A DNA stretch of 64,000 nucleotides from Symsagittifera roscoffensis (GCF_963678635.1 NC_087067.1:58427487-58491486), one strand, 5' to 3'. Positions 21,451 to 36,133 are shown, numbered from the stretch's first letter. The notes: generated from the sequence alone by a model not told the origin. Numbers and translations: made by a program.

Positions 21451-24180
21451 GTACTCTTAATAAGTTATAAAGGGATTACAAAACCCAAAAAGGCAGCACT
21501 GGCTTTCAAATTTGTGAAAACTCACATAATGTCTGGTAGTCAAGACCAAAAAGAAAGAAAAACTGCCAGTAATGTGACGACATTTTTTTCGAGCAAAAAA
21601 TCACCACAGCGCAAATTCTCTTCTGCAACTATCGCCTACCTAGTAGATTTGACGAATGAAACAACAATCAACACATTAAGATGACTTAACTAGCCACACA
21701 CTGTCCTCAAAAATGAAAAAACTTGTACCACAATAATCGCATAAAAGATGAACACAAAAAAAAGACATATTTCAGAAACATTAACCCCCAAATCAAAAAC
21801 TTAGTACTCCCAGGAACTGTCAGCATGTCCACAACGCATTAACGCCCCGAAAAAGCGTCGCTGGGTATTTCAAAGATGTCAAAACTCAAGAAACATTCAG
21901 TAGCCAAGACCAAAAGATAGTGGAAACTACCAATTTGTGACAACTTTATTAAGACAAAAACACTCCAGCGCGAATTCGCCAGTGCAACAATCGCAACACT
22001 AGTAGAATTGAATAATTGAACAAAAATGGGTACATCAAAAAAGTATGTAAACCATCTTTGTGATCAAAAATGGAAGGACTTGTAGCGAGAAAAACCGCAT
22101 CACTGATAGACACATAAAAAGACATGATTCCAGGAAAAAAAGTGAAATCAATAATAAAGCCTTCCCAGGTACCCTTAACAAGTTATGAAGGCATTACCAA
22201 ACCCAAAAAGGCACCACTGTCTTTCAAATTTGTGAAAACTCAAATAATGTCTGGTAGTCAAGACCAAAAAGAAAGAAAAACTGCCAGTACTGTGACGACA
22301 ATTTTTTTCGAACAAAAAATCACCACAGCGCAAATTCGCTTCTGCAACTATCGCTTTCCTAGTAGATCTGACGAATGAAACAACAATGAACACATCAAGA
22401 TAACTTAACTAGCCACACACTGTACTCAAAAATGAAAAACCTTGTACCACAAAAAACCGCATAAAAGATGAACACAGAAAAAGACATATTTCAGAAACAG
22501 AAATACCAAAATTAAAAACATAGTACTCCCAGGAACCGTCAGCACGTCCACAACGCATTAACCCCCCGAAAAAGCGTCCTTGGGTATTTCAAAGATGTCA
22601 AAACTGAAGAAACATTCAGTAGCCAAGACCAAAAGATAGTGGAAACTACCAATTTGTGACAACTTTATTGAGACAAAAACACTCCAGCGCGAATTCGCCA
22701 GTGCAACAATCGCAACACTAGTAGAATTGAATAATTGAACAAAAATGGGCACATCAAAAAAAGTATGTAAACCAGTCAATGTGATCAAAAATGGAAGAAC
22801 TTGTAACGAGAAAAACCGCATCACTGATAGACACATAAAAAGACATGATTCCAGGAAAAAAAGTGAAATCAGAAACAAAGCCTTCCCAGGTACCCTTAAC
22901 AAGTTATAAAGGCATTACCAAACCCAAAAAGGCAGCACTGGCTTTCAAATTTGTGAAAACTCACATAATGTCTGGTAGTCAAAACCAAAAAGAAAGAAAA
23001 ACTGCCAGTAATGTGACGACATTTTTTTCGAGCAAAAAATCACCACAGCGCAAATTCTCTTCTGCAACTATCGCCTACCTACTAGATTTGACGAATGAAA
23101 CAACAATCAACACATCAAGATGACTTAACTAGCCACACACTGTCCTCAAAAATGAAAAAACTTGTACCACAAAAATCGCATAAAAGATGAACATAAAAAA
23201 AGACATATTTCAGAAACATTAACCCCCAAATCAAAAACTTAGTACTCCCAGGAACTTTCAGCATGTCCACAACGCATTAACGCCCCGAAAAAGCGTCGCT
23301 GGTATTTCAAAGATGTCAAAACTCAAGAAACATTCAGTAGCCAAGACCAAAAGATAGTGGAAACTACCAATTTGTGACAACTTTATTGAGACAAAAACAC
23401 TCCAGCGCGAATTCGCCAGTGCAACAATCGCAACACTAGTAGAATTGAATAATTGAACAAAAATGGGTACATCAAAAAAAGTATGTAAACCAGTCACTGT
23501 GATCAAAAATGGAAGATTTTGTAACGAGAAAAACCGCATCACTGATAGACACATAAAAAGACATGATTCCAGGAAAAAAAGTGAAATCAATAATAAAGCC
23601 TTCCCAGGTACCCTTAACAAGTTATAAAGGCATTACCAAACCCAAAAAGGCACCACTGTCTTTCAAATTTGTGAAAACTCAAATAATGTCTGGTAGTCAA
23701 GACCAAAAAGAAAGAAAAACTGCCAGTACTGTGACGACAATTTTTTTCGAACAAAAAATCACCACAGCGCAAATTCGCTTCTGCAACTATCGCTTTCCTA
23801 GTAGATCTGACGAATGAAACAACAATGAACACATCAAGATAACTTAACTAGCCACACACTGTCCTCAAAAATGAAAAACCTTGTAACACAAAAAAACCGC
23901 ATAAAAGATGAACACAGAAAAAGACATATTTCAGAAACAGAAATACCAAAATTAAAAACATAGTACTCCCAGGAACCGTCAGCACGTCCACAACGCATTA
24001 ACATCCCGAAAAAGCGTCCTTGGGTATTTCAAAGATGTCAAAACTGAAGAAACATTCAGTAGCCAAGACCAAAAGATAGTGGAAACTACCAATTTGTGAC
24101 AACTTTATTGAGACAAAAACACTCCAGCGCGAAGTCGCCAGTGCAACAATCGCAACACGAGTAGAATTGAATAAATGAAC
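21434..24180. repeat. Satellite B higher-order duplication, period 1439 bp
   Basis: Sequences 1439 bp apart share variants not found in the intervening unit. For example, GGCAGCACTGGC occurs near 21495 and 22935, and the unit at 22161 matches the unit at 23600. The repeating block is therefore two 720-bp units. Confidence 0.8.
22164..22884. repeat. Satellite B representative unit: two related halves (about 364 + 357 bp)
   Basis: The two halves align along their length. Both start CCCAGG; both have (A/G)GTAG(T/C)CAAGACCAAAA; both have CCA(C/G)... CAGCGC(A/G)AATTCGC followed by TGCAAC(T/A)ATCGC; and both have AACCGCAT followed by AAAAAGACAT. Minus-strand translations agree as well: STRKAIVAEANLRCGDF in half 1 and STSVAIVALANSRWSVF in half 2. 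The 720-bp unit is therefore a dimer of an older monomer of about 360 bp whose halves diverged before the present amplification. Confidence 0.9.
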
Positions 24181-25739
24181 AAAAATGAGCGCATCAAAAA
24201 AACTATGTCAGCCAGTCACTGTGATCAAAAATGGAAAAACCTGTAACGAGAAAAACCGCATCACTGACAGCACATAAAAAGACATGATTCCAGGAAAAAA
24301 GTGAAATCAATAATTAAGCCTTCCCAGGTACCCTTAACAAGTTATAAAGGCATCACCAAACCCAAAAAGGCACCACTGTCTTTAAAATTTGTGAAAACTC
24401 AAATAATGTCTGGTAGTCAAGACCAAAAAGAAAGAAAAACTGCCAGTACTGTGACGACAATTTTTTTCGAACAAAAAATCAGCACAGCGAAAATTCGCTT
24501 CTGCAACTATCACCTAACAAAAGGTTTGACGAATGAAACAACAATGAACACATCAAGATGACTTAAATAGTCACACGCTGTCCTCAAAAATGAAAAATTT
24601 TGTACCACAAAAAATCGCATCAAAGATGAACACAAAAAAAGACATAATTCAGAAACATAAATACCAAAATTAAAAATTTAGTACTCCCACGAACCGTCAG
24701 CACGTCCACAACGCACTAACACCCCGAAAAAGCGTCCCTGGGTATTTCAAAGATGTCAAAACTGAAGAAACATTCAGTAGCCAAGACCAAAAGATAGTGG
24801 AAACTACCAATTTGTGACAACTTTATTGAGATAAAATCACTCCAGCGCGAATTCGCTAGTGCAAAAATCGCAACACGAGTAGAATTGAATAAATGAACAA
24901 AAATGAGCACATCAAAAAAACTATGTCAGCCAGTCACTGTGATCAAAAATGGAAAAACGTGTAACGAGAAAAACCGCATCACTGACAGCACATAAAAAGA
25001 CATGATTCCAGGAAAAAAAAAATTGAAATCAATAATTAAGCCTTTCCAGGTACCCTTAACAAGTTATAAAGGCATCACCAAACCCAAAAAGGCTCCACTG
25101 TCTTTAAAATTTGTGAAAACTCAAATAATGTCTGGTAGTCAAGACCAAAAAGAAAGAAAAACTGCCAGTACTGTGACGACAATTTTTTTCGAAGAAAAAA
25201 TCACCACAGCGCAAATTCGCTTCTGCAATTATCGGCTAACTAGTAGGTTTGACGAATGAAACAACAATGAACACATCAAGATGACTTATTTAGCCACACG
25301 CTGTCCTCAAAAATGAAAAAATTTGTACCACAAAAAATCGCATCAAAGATGAACACAAAAAAAAGACATAATTCAGAAAAATAAATACCAAAATTAAAAA
25401 CCTAGTACTCCCAGGAACCGTCATTATGTCCACAACGAATTAACACCCCGAAAAAGCGTCCCTGGGTATTTCAAAGATTCCAAAACTGAAGAAAGATTCA
25501 GTAGCCAGGACCAAAAGATAGTGGAAACTACCAATTTGTGACAACTTTATTGAGATAAAATCACTCCACCGCAAATTCGCTAGTGCAACAATCGCAACAC
25601 GAGTAGAATTGAATAAATGAACAAAAATGAGCACATCAAAAAAACTATGTCAGCCAGTCACTGTGATCAAACATGGAAAAACGTGTAACGAGAAAAACCG
25701 CATCACCGATAGACACATAAAAAGACATGATTCCAGGAA

Positions 25740-28620
25740 AAAAAAGTGAGATCAATAATTAAGCCTTCCCAGGTACCCTTAACAAGTTATAAAGGCATCA
25801 CCAAACCCAAAAAGGCACCACTGTCTTTCAAATTTGTGAAAACTCAAATAATGTCTGGCAGTCAAGACCAAAAAGAAAGAAAAACTGCCAGTTGTGTGAC
25901 GACAATTTTTTTCGATTAAAAAATCAGCCCAGCGCAATTTCGCTTCTGCAACTATCGCTTTCCTAGTAGATCTGACGAATGAAACAACAATGAACACATC
26001 AAGATAACTTAACTAGCCAAACACTATCCTCAAAAATGAAAAATTTTGTACCACAAAAAAACGCATAAAAGATGAACACAACAAAAGACATGTTTCAGAA
26101 AAACAAATACCAAAACCAAAAACTTAGTACTCCCAGGAACCGTCAGCACGTCCATAACGCATTAACACCCCGAAAAAGTGTCCCTGGGTATTTCAAAGAT
26201 GTCAAAACTGAAGAAACATTCAGTAGCCAAGACCAAAAGATAGTGGAAACTACCAATTTGTGACAACTTTATTGAGATAAAATCACTCCAGCGCAAATTC
26301 GCTAGTGCAACAATCGCAACACGAGTAGAATTGAATAAATGAACAAAAATGAGCACATCAAAAAAACTATGTCAGCCAGTCACTGTGATCAAAAATGGAA
26401 AAACGTGTAACGAGAAAAACCGCATCACTGACAGACACATAAAAAGACATGATTCCAGGAAAAAAAAAGTGAAATCAATAATTAGGCCTTCCCAGCTACC
26501 CTTAACAAGTTATAAAGGCATCACCAAACCCAAAAAGGCACCACTGTCTTTAAAATTTGTGAAAACTCAAATAATGTCTGGCAGTCAAGACCAAAAAGAA
26601 AGAAAAACTGCCAGTACTGTGACAATTTTTTTCGAACAAAAAATCACAACAGCGCAAATTCGCTTCTGCAACTATCGCCTAACCAGTAGATTTGACGAAT
26701 GAAACAACAATGAACGCATCAAGATGACTTAACTAGCCACACGCTGTCCTCAAAAATGAAAAAAATTTGTACCACAAAAAATCGCATCAAAGATGAACAC
26801 AAAAAAAGACATAATTCAGAAACATAAATACCAAAATTAAAAACTTAGTACTCCCAGGAACCGCCATCATATCCACAACGAATTAACACCCCGAAAAAGC
26901 GTCCCTGGGTATTTCAAAGTTGTCAATACTGAAGAAACATTCAGTAGCCAAGACCAAAAGATAGTGGAAACTACCAATTTGTGACAACTTTATTGAGACA
27001 AAATCACTCCAGCGCGAATTCGCTAGTGCAACAATCGCAACACGAGTAGAATTGAATAAATGAACAAAAATGAGCACATCAAAAAAACTATGTCAGCCAG
27101 TCACTGTGATCAAACATGGAAAAACGTGTAACGAGAAAAACCGCATCACTGATAGACACATAAAAAGACATGATTCCAGGAAAAAAAAAGTGAGATCAAT
27201 AATTAAGCCTTCCCAGGTACCCTTAACAAGTTATAAAGGCATCACCAAACCCAAAAAGGCACCACTGTCTTTCAAATTTGTGAAAACTCAAATAATGTCT
27301 GGCAGTCAAGACCAAAAAGAAAGAAAAACTGCCAGTTGTGTGACGACAATTTTTTTCGATTAAAAAATCAGCACAGCGCAATTTCGCTTCTGCAACTATC
27401 GCCTAGCCAGTAGATCTGACGAATGAAACAACAATGAACACATCAAGATAACTTAACTAGCCAAACACTATCCTCAAAAATGAAAAATTTTGTACCACAA
27501 AAAAACGCATAAAAGATGAACACAACAAAAGACATGTTTCAGAAAAACAAATACCAAAACCAAAAACTTAGTACTCCCAGGAACCGTCAGCACGTCCATA
27601 ACGCATTAACACCCCGAAAAAGTGTCCCTGGGTATTTCAAAGATGTCAAAACTGAAGAAACATTCAGTAGCCAAGACCAAAAGATAGTGGAAACTACCAA
27701 TTTGTGACAACTTTATTGAGATAAAATCACTCCAGCGCAAATTCGCTAGTGCAACAATCGCAAAACGAGTAGAATTGAATAAATGAACAAAAATGAGCAC
27801 ATCAAAAAAACTATGTCAGCCAGTCACTGTGATCAAAAATGGAAAAACGTGTAACGAGAAAAACCGCATCACTGACAGACACATAAAAAGACATGATTCC
27901 AGGAAAAAAAAAAGTGAAATCAATAATTAGGCCTTCCCAGCTACCCTTAACAAGTTATAAAGGCATCACCAAACCCAAAAAGGCACCACTGTCTTTAAAA
28001 TTTGTGAAAACTCAAATAATGTCTGGCAGTCAAGACCAAAAAGAAAGAAAAACTGCCAGTACTGTGACAATTTTTTTCGAACAAAAAATCACAACAGCGC
28101 AAATTCGCTTCTGCAACTATCGCCTAACCAGTAGATTTGACGAATGAAACAACAATGAACACATCAAGATGACTTAACTAGCCACACGCTGTCCTCAAAA
28201 ATGAAAAAATTTGTACCACAAAAAATCGCATCAAAGATGAACACAAAAAAAGACATAATTCAGAAACATAAATACCAAAATTAAAAACTTAGTACTCCCA
28301 GGAACCGCCATCATATCCACAACGAATTAACACCCCGAAAAAGCGTCCCTGGGTATTTCAAAGTTGTCAATACTGAAGAAACATTCAGTAGCCAAGACCA
28401 AAAGATAGTGGAAACTACCAATTTGTGACAACTTTATTGAGACAAAATCACTCCAGCGCGAATTCGCTAGTGCAACAATCGCAACACGAGTAGAATTGAA
28501 TAAATGAACAAAAATGAGCACATCAAAAAAACTATGTCAGCCAGTCACTGTGATCAAACATGGAAAAACGTGTAAAGAGAAAAACCGCATCACTGATAGA
28601 CACATAAAAAGACATGATTC
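25740..28620. repeat. Satellite B higher-order duplication, period 1444 bp
   Basis: The segment near 25740-27180 recurs 1444 bp later with shared variants such as GCCAGTTGTGTGACG, a TTTTTTTCGATTAAAAAATC stretch, TCCATAACGCATTAAC and AAAGTTGTCAATACTG. The block is two 720-bp units. Confidence 0.85.
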
Positions 28621-28629
28621 CAGGAAAAA

Positions 28630-31600
28630 AAAGTGAAATCAATAATTAAGCCTTCCCAGGTACCCTTAACAAGTTATAAAGGCATCACCAAACCCAAAAA
28701 GGCACCATTGTCCTTCAAATTTGTGAAAACTCAAATAATGTCTGGCAGTCAAGACCAAAAAGAAAGAAAAACTGCCAGTACTGTGACGACAATTTTTGTC
28801 GAACAAAAAATCACCACAGCCCAAATTCGCTTCTGCAACTATCGCCTACCCAGTAGATTTGACGAATGAAACAACAATGAACACATCAAGATGACTTAAC
28901 TAGCCACACGCTGTCCTCAAAAATGAAAAAATTTGACCACAAAAAATCGCATCAAAGATGAACACAAAAAAAGACATATTTCAGAAACACAAGAACCAAA
29001 ATTAAAAAAATTAGTACTCCCAGGAACCGTCAGCACGTCCACAACGCATTAACACCCCGAAAAAGCGTCCCTGGGTATCTCAAAGATGTCAAAACTGAAG
29101 AAACATTCAGTAGCCAAGACCAAAAGATAGTGGAAACTACCAATTTGTGACAACTTTATTGAGACAAAATCACTCCAGCGCGAATTCGCTAGTGCAACAA
29201 TCACAACACGAGTCGAATTGAATAATTGATCAAAAATGAGCACATCAAAAAAACTATGTCAGCCAGTCACTGTGATCAAACATGGAAAAACGTGTAACGA
29301 GAAAAACCGCATCACTGATAGACACATAAAAAGACATGATTCCAGGAAAAAAAAGTGAAATCAATAATTAAGCCTTCCCAGGTACCCTTAACAAATTATA
29401 AAGGCATCACCAAACCCAAAAAGGCACCACTGTCTTTCAAATTTGTGAAAACTCAAATAATGTCTGGCAGTCAAGACCAAAAAGAAAGAAAAACTGCCAG
29501 TACTGTGACGACAATTTTTTTCAAACAAAACATCACCACAGCGCAAATTCGCTTCTGCAACTATCGCCTAGCCAGTAGATTTGAGGAATGAAACAACAAT
29601 GAACACATCAAGATGACTTAACTAGCCACACGCTGTCCTCAAAAATGAAAAAATTTGACCACAAAAAATCGCATTAAAGCTGAACACAAAAAAGACATAT
29701 TTCAGAAACACAAGAACCAAAATTAAAAACATGGTACTCCCAGGAACGGTCAGCACGTCCACAACGCATTAACACCCCGAAAAAGCGTCCCTGGGTATTT
29801 CAAAGATGTCAAAACTGAAGAAACATTCAGTAGCCAAGACCAAAAGATAGTGGAAACTACCAATTTGTGACAACTTTATTGAGACAAAATCACTCCAGCG
29901 CAAAATCGCTTGTACAACAATCGCAACACTAGTAGATTTGAATAAATGAACAAAAATGAGGACATCAAAAAAGCTATGTCAACCAGTTACTGTGATCAAA
30001 AATGGAAAAACTTGTAACGAGAAAAACCGCGTCACAGATAGACACATAAAAAGACATGATTCCAGGAAAAAAAGTGAAAACAATAATTAAGCCTTCCCAG
30101 ATACCCTTAACAAGTTATAAAGGCATCACCAAACCCAAAAAGGCACCACTGTCTTTCAAATTTGTGAAAACTCAAATAATGTCTGGCAGTCAAGACCAAA
30201 AAGAAAGAAAAACTGCCAGTACTGTGACGACAATTTTTTTCAAACAAAACATCACCACAGCGCAAATTCGCTTCTGCAACTATCGCCTAGCCAGTAGATT
30301 TGACGAATGAAACAACAATGAACACATCAAGATGACTTAACTAGCCACACGCTGTCCTCAAAAATGAAAAAATTTGACCACAAAAAATCGCATCAAAGCT
30401 GAACACAAAAAAGACATATTTCAGAAACACAAGAACCAAAATTAAAAACTTAGTACTCCCAGGAACGGTCAGCACGTCCACAACGCATTAACACCCCGAA
30501 AAAGCGTCCCTGGGTATTTCAAAGATGTCAAAACTGAAGAAACATTCAGTAGCCAAGACCAAAAGATAGTGGAAACTACCAATTTGTGACAACTTTATTG
30601 AGACAAAATCACTCCAGCGCAAAATCGCTTGTACAACAATCGCAACACTAGTAGATTTGAATAAATGAACAAAAATGAGGACATCAAAAAAGCTATGTCA
30701 ACCAGTTACTGTGATCAAAAATGGAAAAACTTGTAACGAGAAAAACCGCGTCACAGATTGACACATAAAAAGACATGATTCCAGGAAAAAAAGTGAAATC
30801 AATAATTCAGCCTTCCCAGGTACCCTCAACAAGTTATAAAGGCATCACCAAACCCAAAAAGGCATCACTGTCTTTAAAATTTGTGAAAACTCAAATAATG
30901 TCTGGCAGTCAAGACCAAAAAGAAAGAAAAACTGCCAGTACTGTGACAATTTTTTTCGAACAAAAAATCACCACAGCCCAAATTCGCTTCTGCAACTATC
31001 GCCTACCCAGTAGATTTGACGAATGAAACAACAATGAACACATCAAGATGACTTAACTAGCCACACGCTGTCCTCAAAAATGAAAAAATTTGACCACAAA
31101 AAATCGCATCAAAGATGTACACAAAAAAAGACATTTTTCAGAAACACAAGAACCAAAATTAAAAAAATTAGTACTCCCAGGAACCGTCAGCACGTCCACA
31201 ACGCATTAACACCCCAAAAAAGCGTCCCTGGGTATCTCAAAGATGTCAAAACTGAAGAAACATTCAGTAGCCAAGACCAAAAGATAGTGGAAACTACCAA
31301 TTTGTGACAACTTTATTGAGACAAAATCACTCCAGCGCGAATTCGCTAGTGCAACAATCACAACACGAGTAGAATTGAATAAATGATCAAAAATGAGCAC
31401 ATCAAAAAAACTATGTCAGCCAGTCACTGTGATCAAACATGGAAAAACGTGTAACGAGAAAAACCGCATCACTGATAGACACATAAAAAGACATGATTCC
31501 AGGAAAAAAAAGTGAAATCAATAATTAAGCCTTCCCAGGTACCCTTAACAAATTATAAAGGCATCACCAAACCCAAAAAGGCACCACTGTCTTTCAAATT

Positions 31601-33200
31601 TGTGAAAACTCAAATAATGTCTGGCAGTCAAGACCAAAAAGAAAGAAAAACTGCCAGTACTGTGACGACAATTTTTTTCAAACAAAACATCACCACAGCG
31701 CAAATTCGCTTCTGCAACTAACGCCTAGCCAGTAGATTTGACGAATGAAACAACAATGAACACATCAAGATGACTTAACTAGCCACACGCTGTCCTCAAA
31801 AATGAAAAAATTTGACCACAAAAAGTCGCATCAAAGCTGAACACAAAAAAGACAAATTTCAGAAACACAAGAACCAAAATTAAAAACTTGGTACTCCCAG
31901 GAACGGTCAGCACGTCCACAACGCAATAACACCCCGAAAAAGCGTCCCTGGGTATTTCAAAGATGTCAAAACTGAAGAAACATTCAGTAGCCAAGACCAA
32001 AAGATAGTGGAAACTACCAATTTGTGACAACTTTATTGAGACAAAATCACTCCAGCGCAAAATCGCTTGTACAACAATCGCAACACTAGTAGATTTGAAT
32101 AAATGAACAAAAATGAGGACATCAAAAAAGCTATGTCAACCAGTTACTGTGATCAAAAATGGAAAAACTTGTAACGAGAAAAACCGCGTCACAGATAGAC
32201 ACATAAAAAGACATGATTCCAGGAAAAAAAGTGAAAACAATAATTAAGCCTTCCCAGATACCCTTAACAAGTTATAAAGGCATCACCAAACCCAAAAAGG
32301 CACCACTGTCTTTCAAATTTGTGAAAACTCAAATAATGTCTGGCAGTCAAGACCAAAAAGAAAGAAAAACTGCCAGTACTGTGACGACAATTTTTTTCAA
32401 ACAAAACATCACCACAGCGCAAATTCGCTTCTGCAACTATCGCCTAGCCAGTAGATTTGACGAATGAAACAACAATGAACACATCAAGATGACTTAACTA
32501 GCCACACGCTGTCCTCAAAAATGAAAAAAATTGACCACAAAAAATCGCATCAAAGCTGAACACAAAAAAGACATATTTCAGAAACACAAGAACCAAAATT
32601 AAAAACTTAGTACTCCCAGGAACGGTCAGCACGTCCACAACGCATTAACCCCCCGAAAAAGCGTCCCTGGGTATTTCAAAGATGTCAAAACTGAAGAAAC
32701 ATTCAGTAGCCAAGACCAAAAGATAGTGGAAACTACCAATTTGTGACAACTTTATTGAGACAAAATCACTCCAGCGCAAAATCGCTTGTACAACAATCGC
32801 AACACTAGTAGATTTGAATAAATGAACAAAAATGAGGACATCAAAAAAGCTATGTCAACCAGTTACTGTGATCAAAAATGGAAAAACTTGTAACGAGAAA
32901 AACCGCGTCACAGATAGACACATAAAAAGACATGATTCCAGGAAAAAAAGTGAAATCAATAATTAAGCCTTCCCAGGTACCCTCAACAAGTTATAAAGGC
33001 ATCACCAAACCCAAAAAGGCATCACTGTCTTTAAAATTTGTGAAAACTCAAATAATGTCTGGCAGTCAAGACCAAAAAGAAAGAAAAACTGCCAGTACTG
33101 TGACAATTTTTTTCGAACAAAAAATCACCACAGCGCAAACTCGCTTCTGCAACTATCGCCTAACCAGTAGATTTGACGAAAAAAACAACACTGAACACAT
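28630..33200. repeat. Satellite B higher-order duplication, period 2157 bp
   Basis: Units near 29050, 29355, 30056 and 30775 recur 2157 bp later near 31206, 31512, 32213 and 32932. Shared variants include AAAATCGCTTGTACAAC, TTTTTTCAAACAAAACATC and CCTCAACAAGTTA. The block is three 720-bp units. Confidence 0.85.
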
Positions 33201-35456
33201 CAAGATGACTTAACTAGCCACACGCTGTCCTCAAAAATGAAAAAAATTGTACCACAAAAAATCGCATCAAAGATGAACACAAAAAAGACATAATTCAGAA
33301 ACATACATACCAAAATTAAAAACTTAGTACTCCCAGGAACCGTCAGCATGTCCACAACGCATTAACACCCCGAAAAAGCGTCCCTGGTTATTTCAAAGAT
33401 GTCAAAACTGAAGAAACATTCAGTAGCCAAGACCAAAAGATAGTGGAAACTACCAATTTGTGACAACTTTATTGAGACAAAATCACTCCAGCGCGAATTC
33501 GCTAGTGCAACAATCGCAAAATTAGTAGAATTGATTAAATGAACAAAATGAGTACATCAAAAAAACTATGTCAGCCAGTCACTGTGATCAAAAATGGAAA
33601 AACGTGTAACGAGAAAAACCGCATCACTGATAGACACATAAAAAGACATGATTCCAGGAAAAAAAAGTGAAATAAAAAATTAAGCCTTCCCAAGTACCCT
33701 TAACAAGTTATAAAGGCATCACCAAACCCAAAAAGGCACCACTGTCTTTCAAATTCGTGAAAACTCAAATAATGTCTGGTTGTCAAGACCAAAAAGAAAG
33801 AAAAACTGCCAGTACTGTGACGACAATTTTTTTCGAACAAAAAATCACCACAGCGCAAATTCGCTTCTGCAACTATCGCCTACCCAGTAGATTTGACGAA
33901 TGAAACAACAATGAACACATCAAGATGACTTAACTAGCCACACACTGTCCTCAAATATGAAAAATTTGTACCACAAAAAATGGCATCAAAGATGAACACA
34001 AAAAAAGTCATATTTCAGAAACATAAATACCAAAATTGAAATCTTAGTACTCCCAGGAACCGTCAGTATGTCTACAATGCATTAACGTTCCGAAAAAGCG
34101 TCCCTGGGTATTTCAAAGATATCAAAACTGAAGAAACATTCAGTAGCCAAGACCAAAAGATAGTGGAAACTACCAATTTGTGACAACTTTATTGAGACAA
34201 AATCACTCCAGCGCAAATTCGCTAGTGCAACAATCGCAACACTAGTAGAATTGAATAAATGAACAAAAATGAGCACATCAAAAAAACTATGTCAGCCAGT
34301 CACTGTGATCAAAAATGGAAAAACGTGTAACGAGAAAAACCGCATCCCTGATAGACACATAAAAAGACATGATTCCAGGAAAAAAGTGAAATCAATAATT
34401 AAGCCTTCCCAGGTACCCTTGACAAGTTATAAAGGCATCACCAAACCCAAAAAGGCACCACTGTCTTTCAAATTTGTGAAAACTCAAATAATGTCTGGTA
34501 GTCAAGACCAAAAAGAAAGAAAAACTGCCAGTACTGTGACGACAATTTTTTTTCGAACAAAAAGTCACCACAGCGCAAATTCGCTTCTGCAACTATCGCC
34601 TACCCAGTAGATTTGACGAATGAAACAACAATTAACACATCAAGATGACTTAACTAGCCACACACTGTCCTCAAAAATGAAAAAATTTGACCACAAAAAA
34701 TCGCATCAAAGATGAACAAAAAAAAGACATATTTCAGAAAAATCAATACCAAAATTAAAAACATAGTACTCCCAGGAACCGTCAGCATGTCCACAACGCA
34801 TTAACTCCCCGAAAAAGCGTCCCTGGGTATTTCAAAGATGTCAAAACTGAAGAAACATTCAGTAGCCAAGACCAAAAGATAGTGGAAACTACCAATTTGT
34901 GACAACATTAATGAGACAAAATCACTCCAGCGCAAATTCGCCAGTGCAAAAATCGCAACACTAGTAGAATTGGATAAATGAACAAAAATGAGCACATCAA
35001 AAAACTATGTCAGCCAGTCACTGTGATCAAAAATGGAAAAACGTGTAACGAGAAAATCCGCATCACTGATAGACACATAAAAAGACATGATTCCAGGAAA
35101 AAAAGTGAAATCAATAATTAAGCCTTCCCAGGTACCCTTAACAAGTTATAAAGGCATTACCAAACCCAAAAAGGCACCACTGTCTTTCAAATTTGTGAAA
35201 ACTCAAATAATGTCTGGTAGTCAAGACCAAAAAGAAAGAAAAACTGCCAGTACTGTGACGACAATTTTTTTGGAACAAAAAATCACCTCAGCGCAAATTC
35301 GCTTCTGCAACGATCGCTGACCCAGTAGATTTGTTGAATGGACCGATAATGAACACATCAAGATGACTTTACTAGCCACACACAGTCCTAAAAAATGAAA
35401 AAAAATTGTACCACAAAAAATCGCTTGAAGAATGAACACATAAAAAGACATATTTG

Positions 35457-35763
35457 ACATTGCCAAATAGAGACTACGTGACGTTTACGGTCCGATAGTA
35501 ACTGAATGTTACGCAGCAAAAAAGTACCTTGCAGTTAAGAAAAAAAAATTAAAACCTCATTTCAGAACAACAACAAAAGCAACAACGAAACAACAACAAC
35601 ATCGACAACAACAACAGCAACAACGACAACAAGAACAGCAACAACTAAAGCAACAACGACAACAACTACAGCAAAAACAACATTCACAACAAGGATCATC
35701 CGAATGGTGGTTCTCTAATTGAATTCAACAATTGTACTACGAGATGCCTATAAAAATATATGA
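35457..35763. other. Spacer between satellites B and C
   Basis: About 300 bp match neither satellite. The stretch contains the CAA-rich tract listed separately and short A-runs. No gene is seen. Confidence 0.7.
35565..35694. repeat. Imperfect (CAA)n tract
   Basis: About 130 bases are made mostly of CAA triplets with interspersed CAG, CGA, CTA and AAA. The + strand contains almost no T. This is a decayed trinucleotide microsatellite. Confidence 0.85.
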
Positions 35764-36133
35764 GTAGTTAAAAAAACCAGACCTGTAACATCTAAAATTG
35801 ACGAAAAAAAAACGGACTAAAACTAATTTAACAGCAAAGCGGATAACAACATCATCAATACTGTTATATTTTACGCTTAAGGTCAAAGTTTCATTAATCT
35901 ATCTTCAATGCACATTGAGTTATCAAATCTGTTATCTAGCTCCTCAACTGGTTTTAAAGTTTCTCTAATAAATATGCATATATTTTTCCTAAATACTTAC
36001 AAAAACAAACAAACTCGGGTACTAAGAGAAAGCCCTGCTCAATACTGAACTAATGATACCCCTCTCACTTGAATCCGTCTTCTCTACGACGAGTTCTTCT
36101 TAAAAAACTGATGTGTACTCATTAAAAAAAAAA

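Larger units (their letters stand above)
21434..35456. repeat. Satellite B array (about 19.5 copies of a 720-bp dimeric unit)
   Basis: CCTTCCCAGGTAC recurs at about 21442, 22161, 22881, 23600 and onward to about 35123, every 718-723 bp. Each unit contains two related halves (see 22164-22884). Most first halves carry a plus-strand frame of up to about 85 codons from an ATG (MIPGKKVKS, later SGSQDQKERKTAS), and both halves are open on the minus strand for 64-72 codons from GTG. Breaks occur in several units and no protein family is recognised, so coding is not supported. The last copy is a first half only. Confidence 0.97.

Noticed and set aside
22124-35320. Plus-strand frames of about 85 codons in satellite B starting with ATG (MIPGKKVKS)
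   Set aside because: Lengths and ends vary, several units are broken by indels in A-runs, and no protein family is recognised. Kept only as a note in the satellite B entry.
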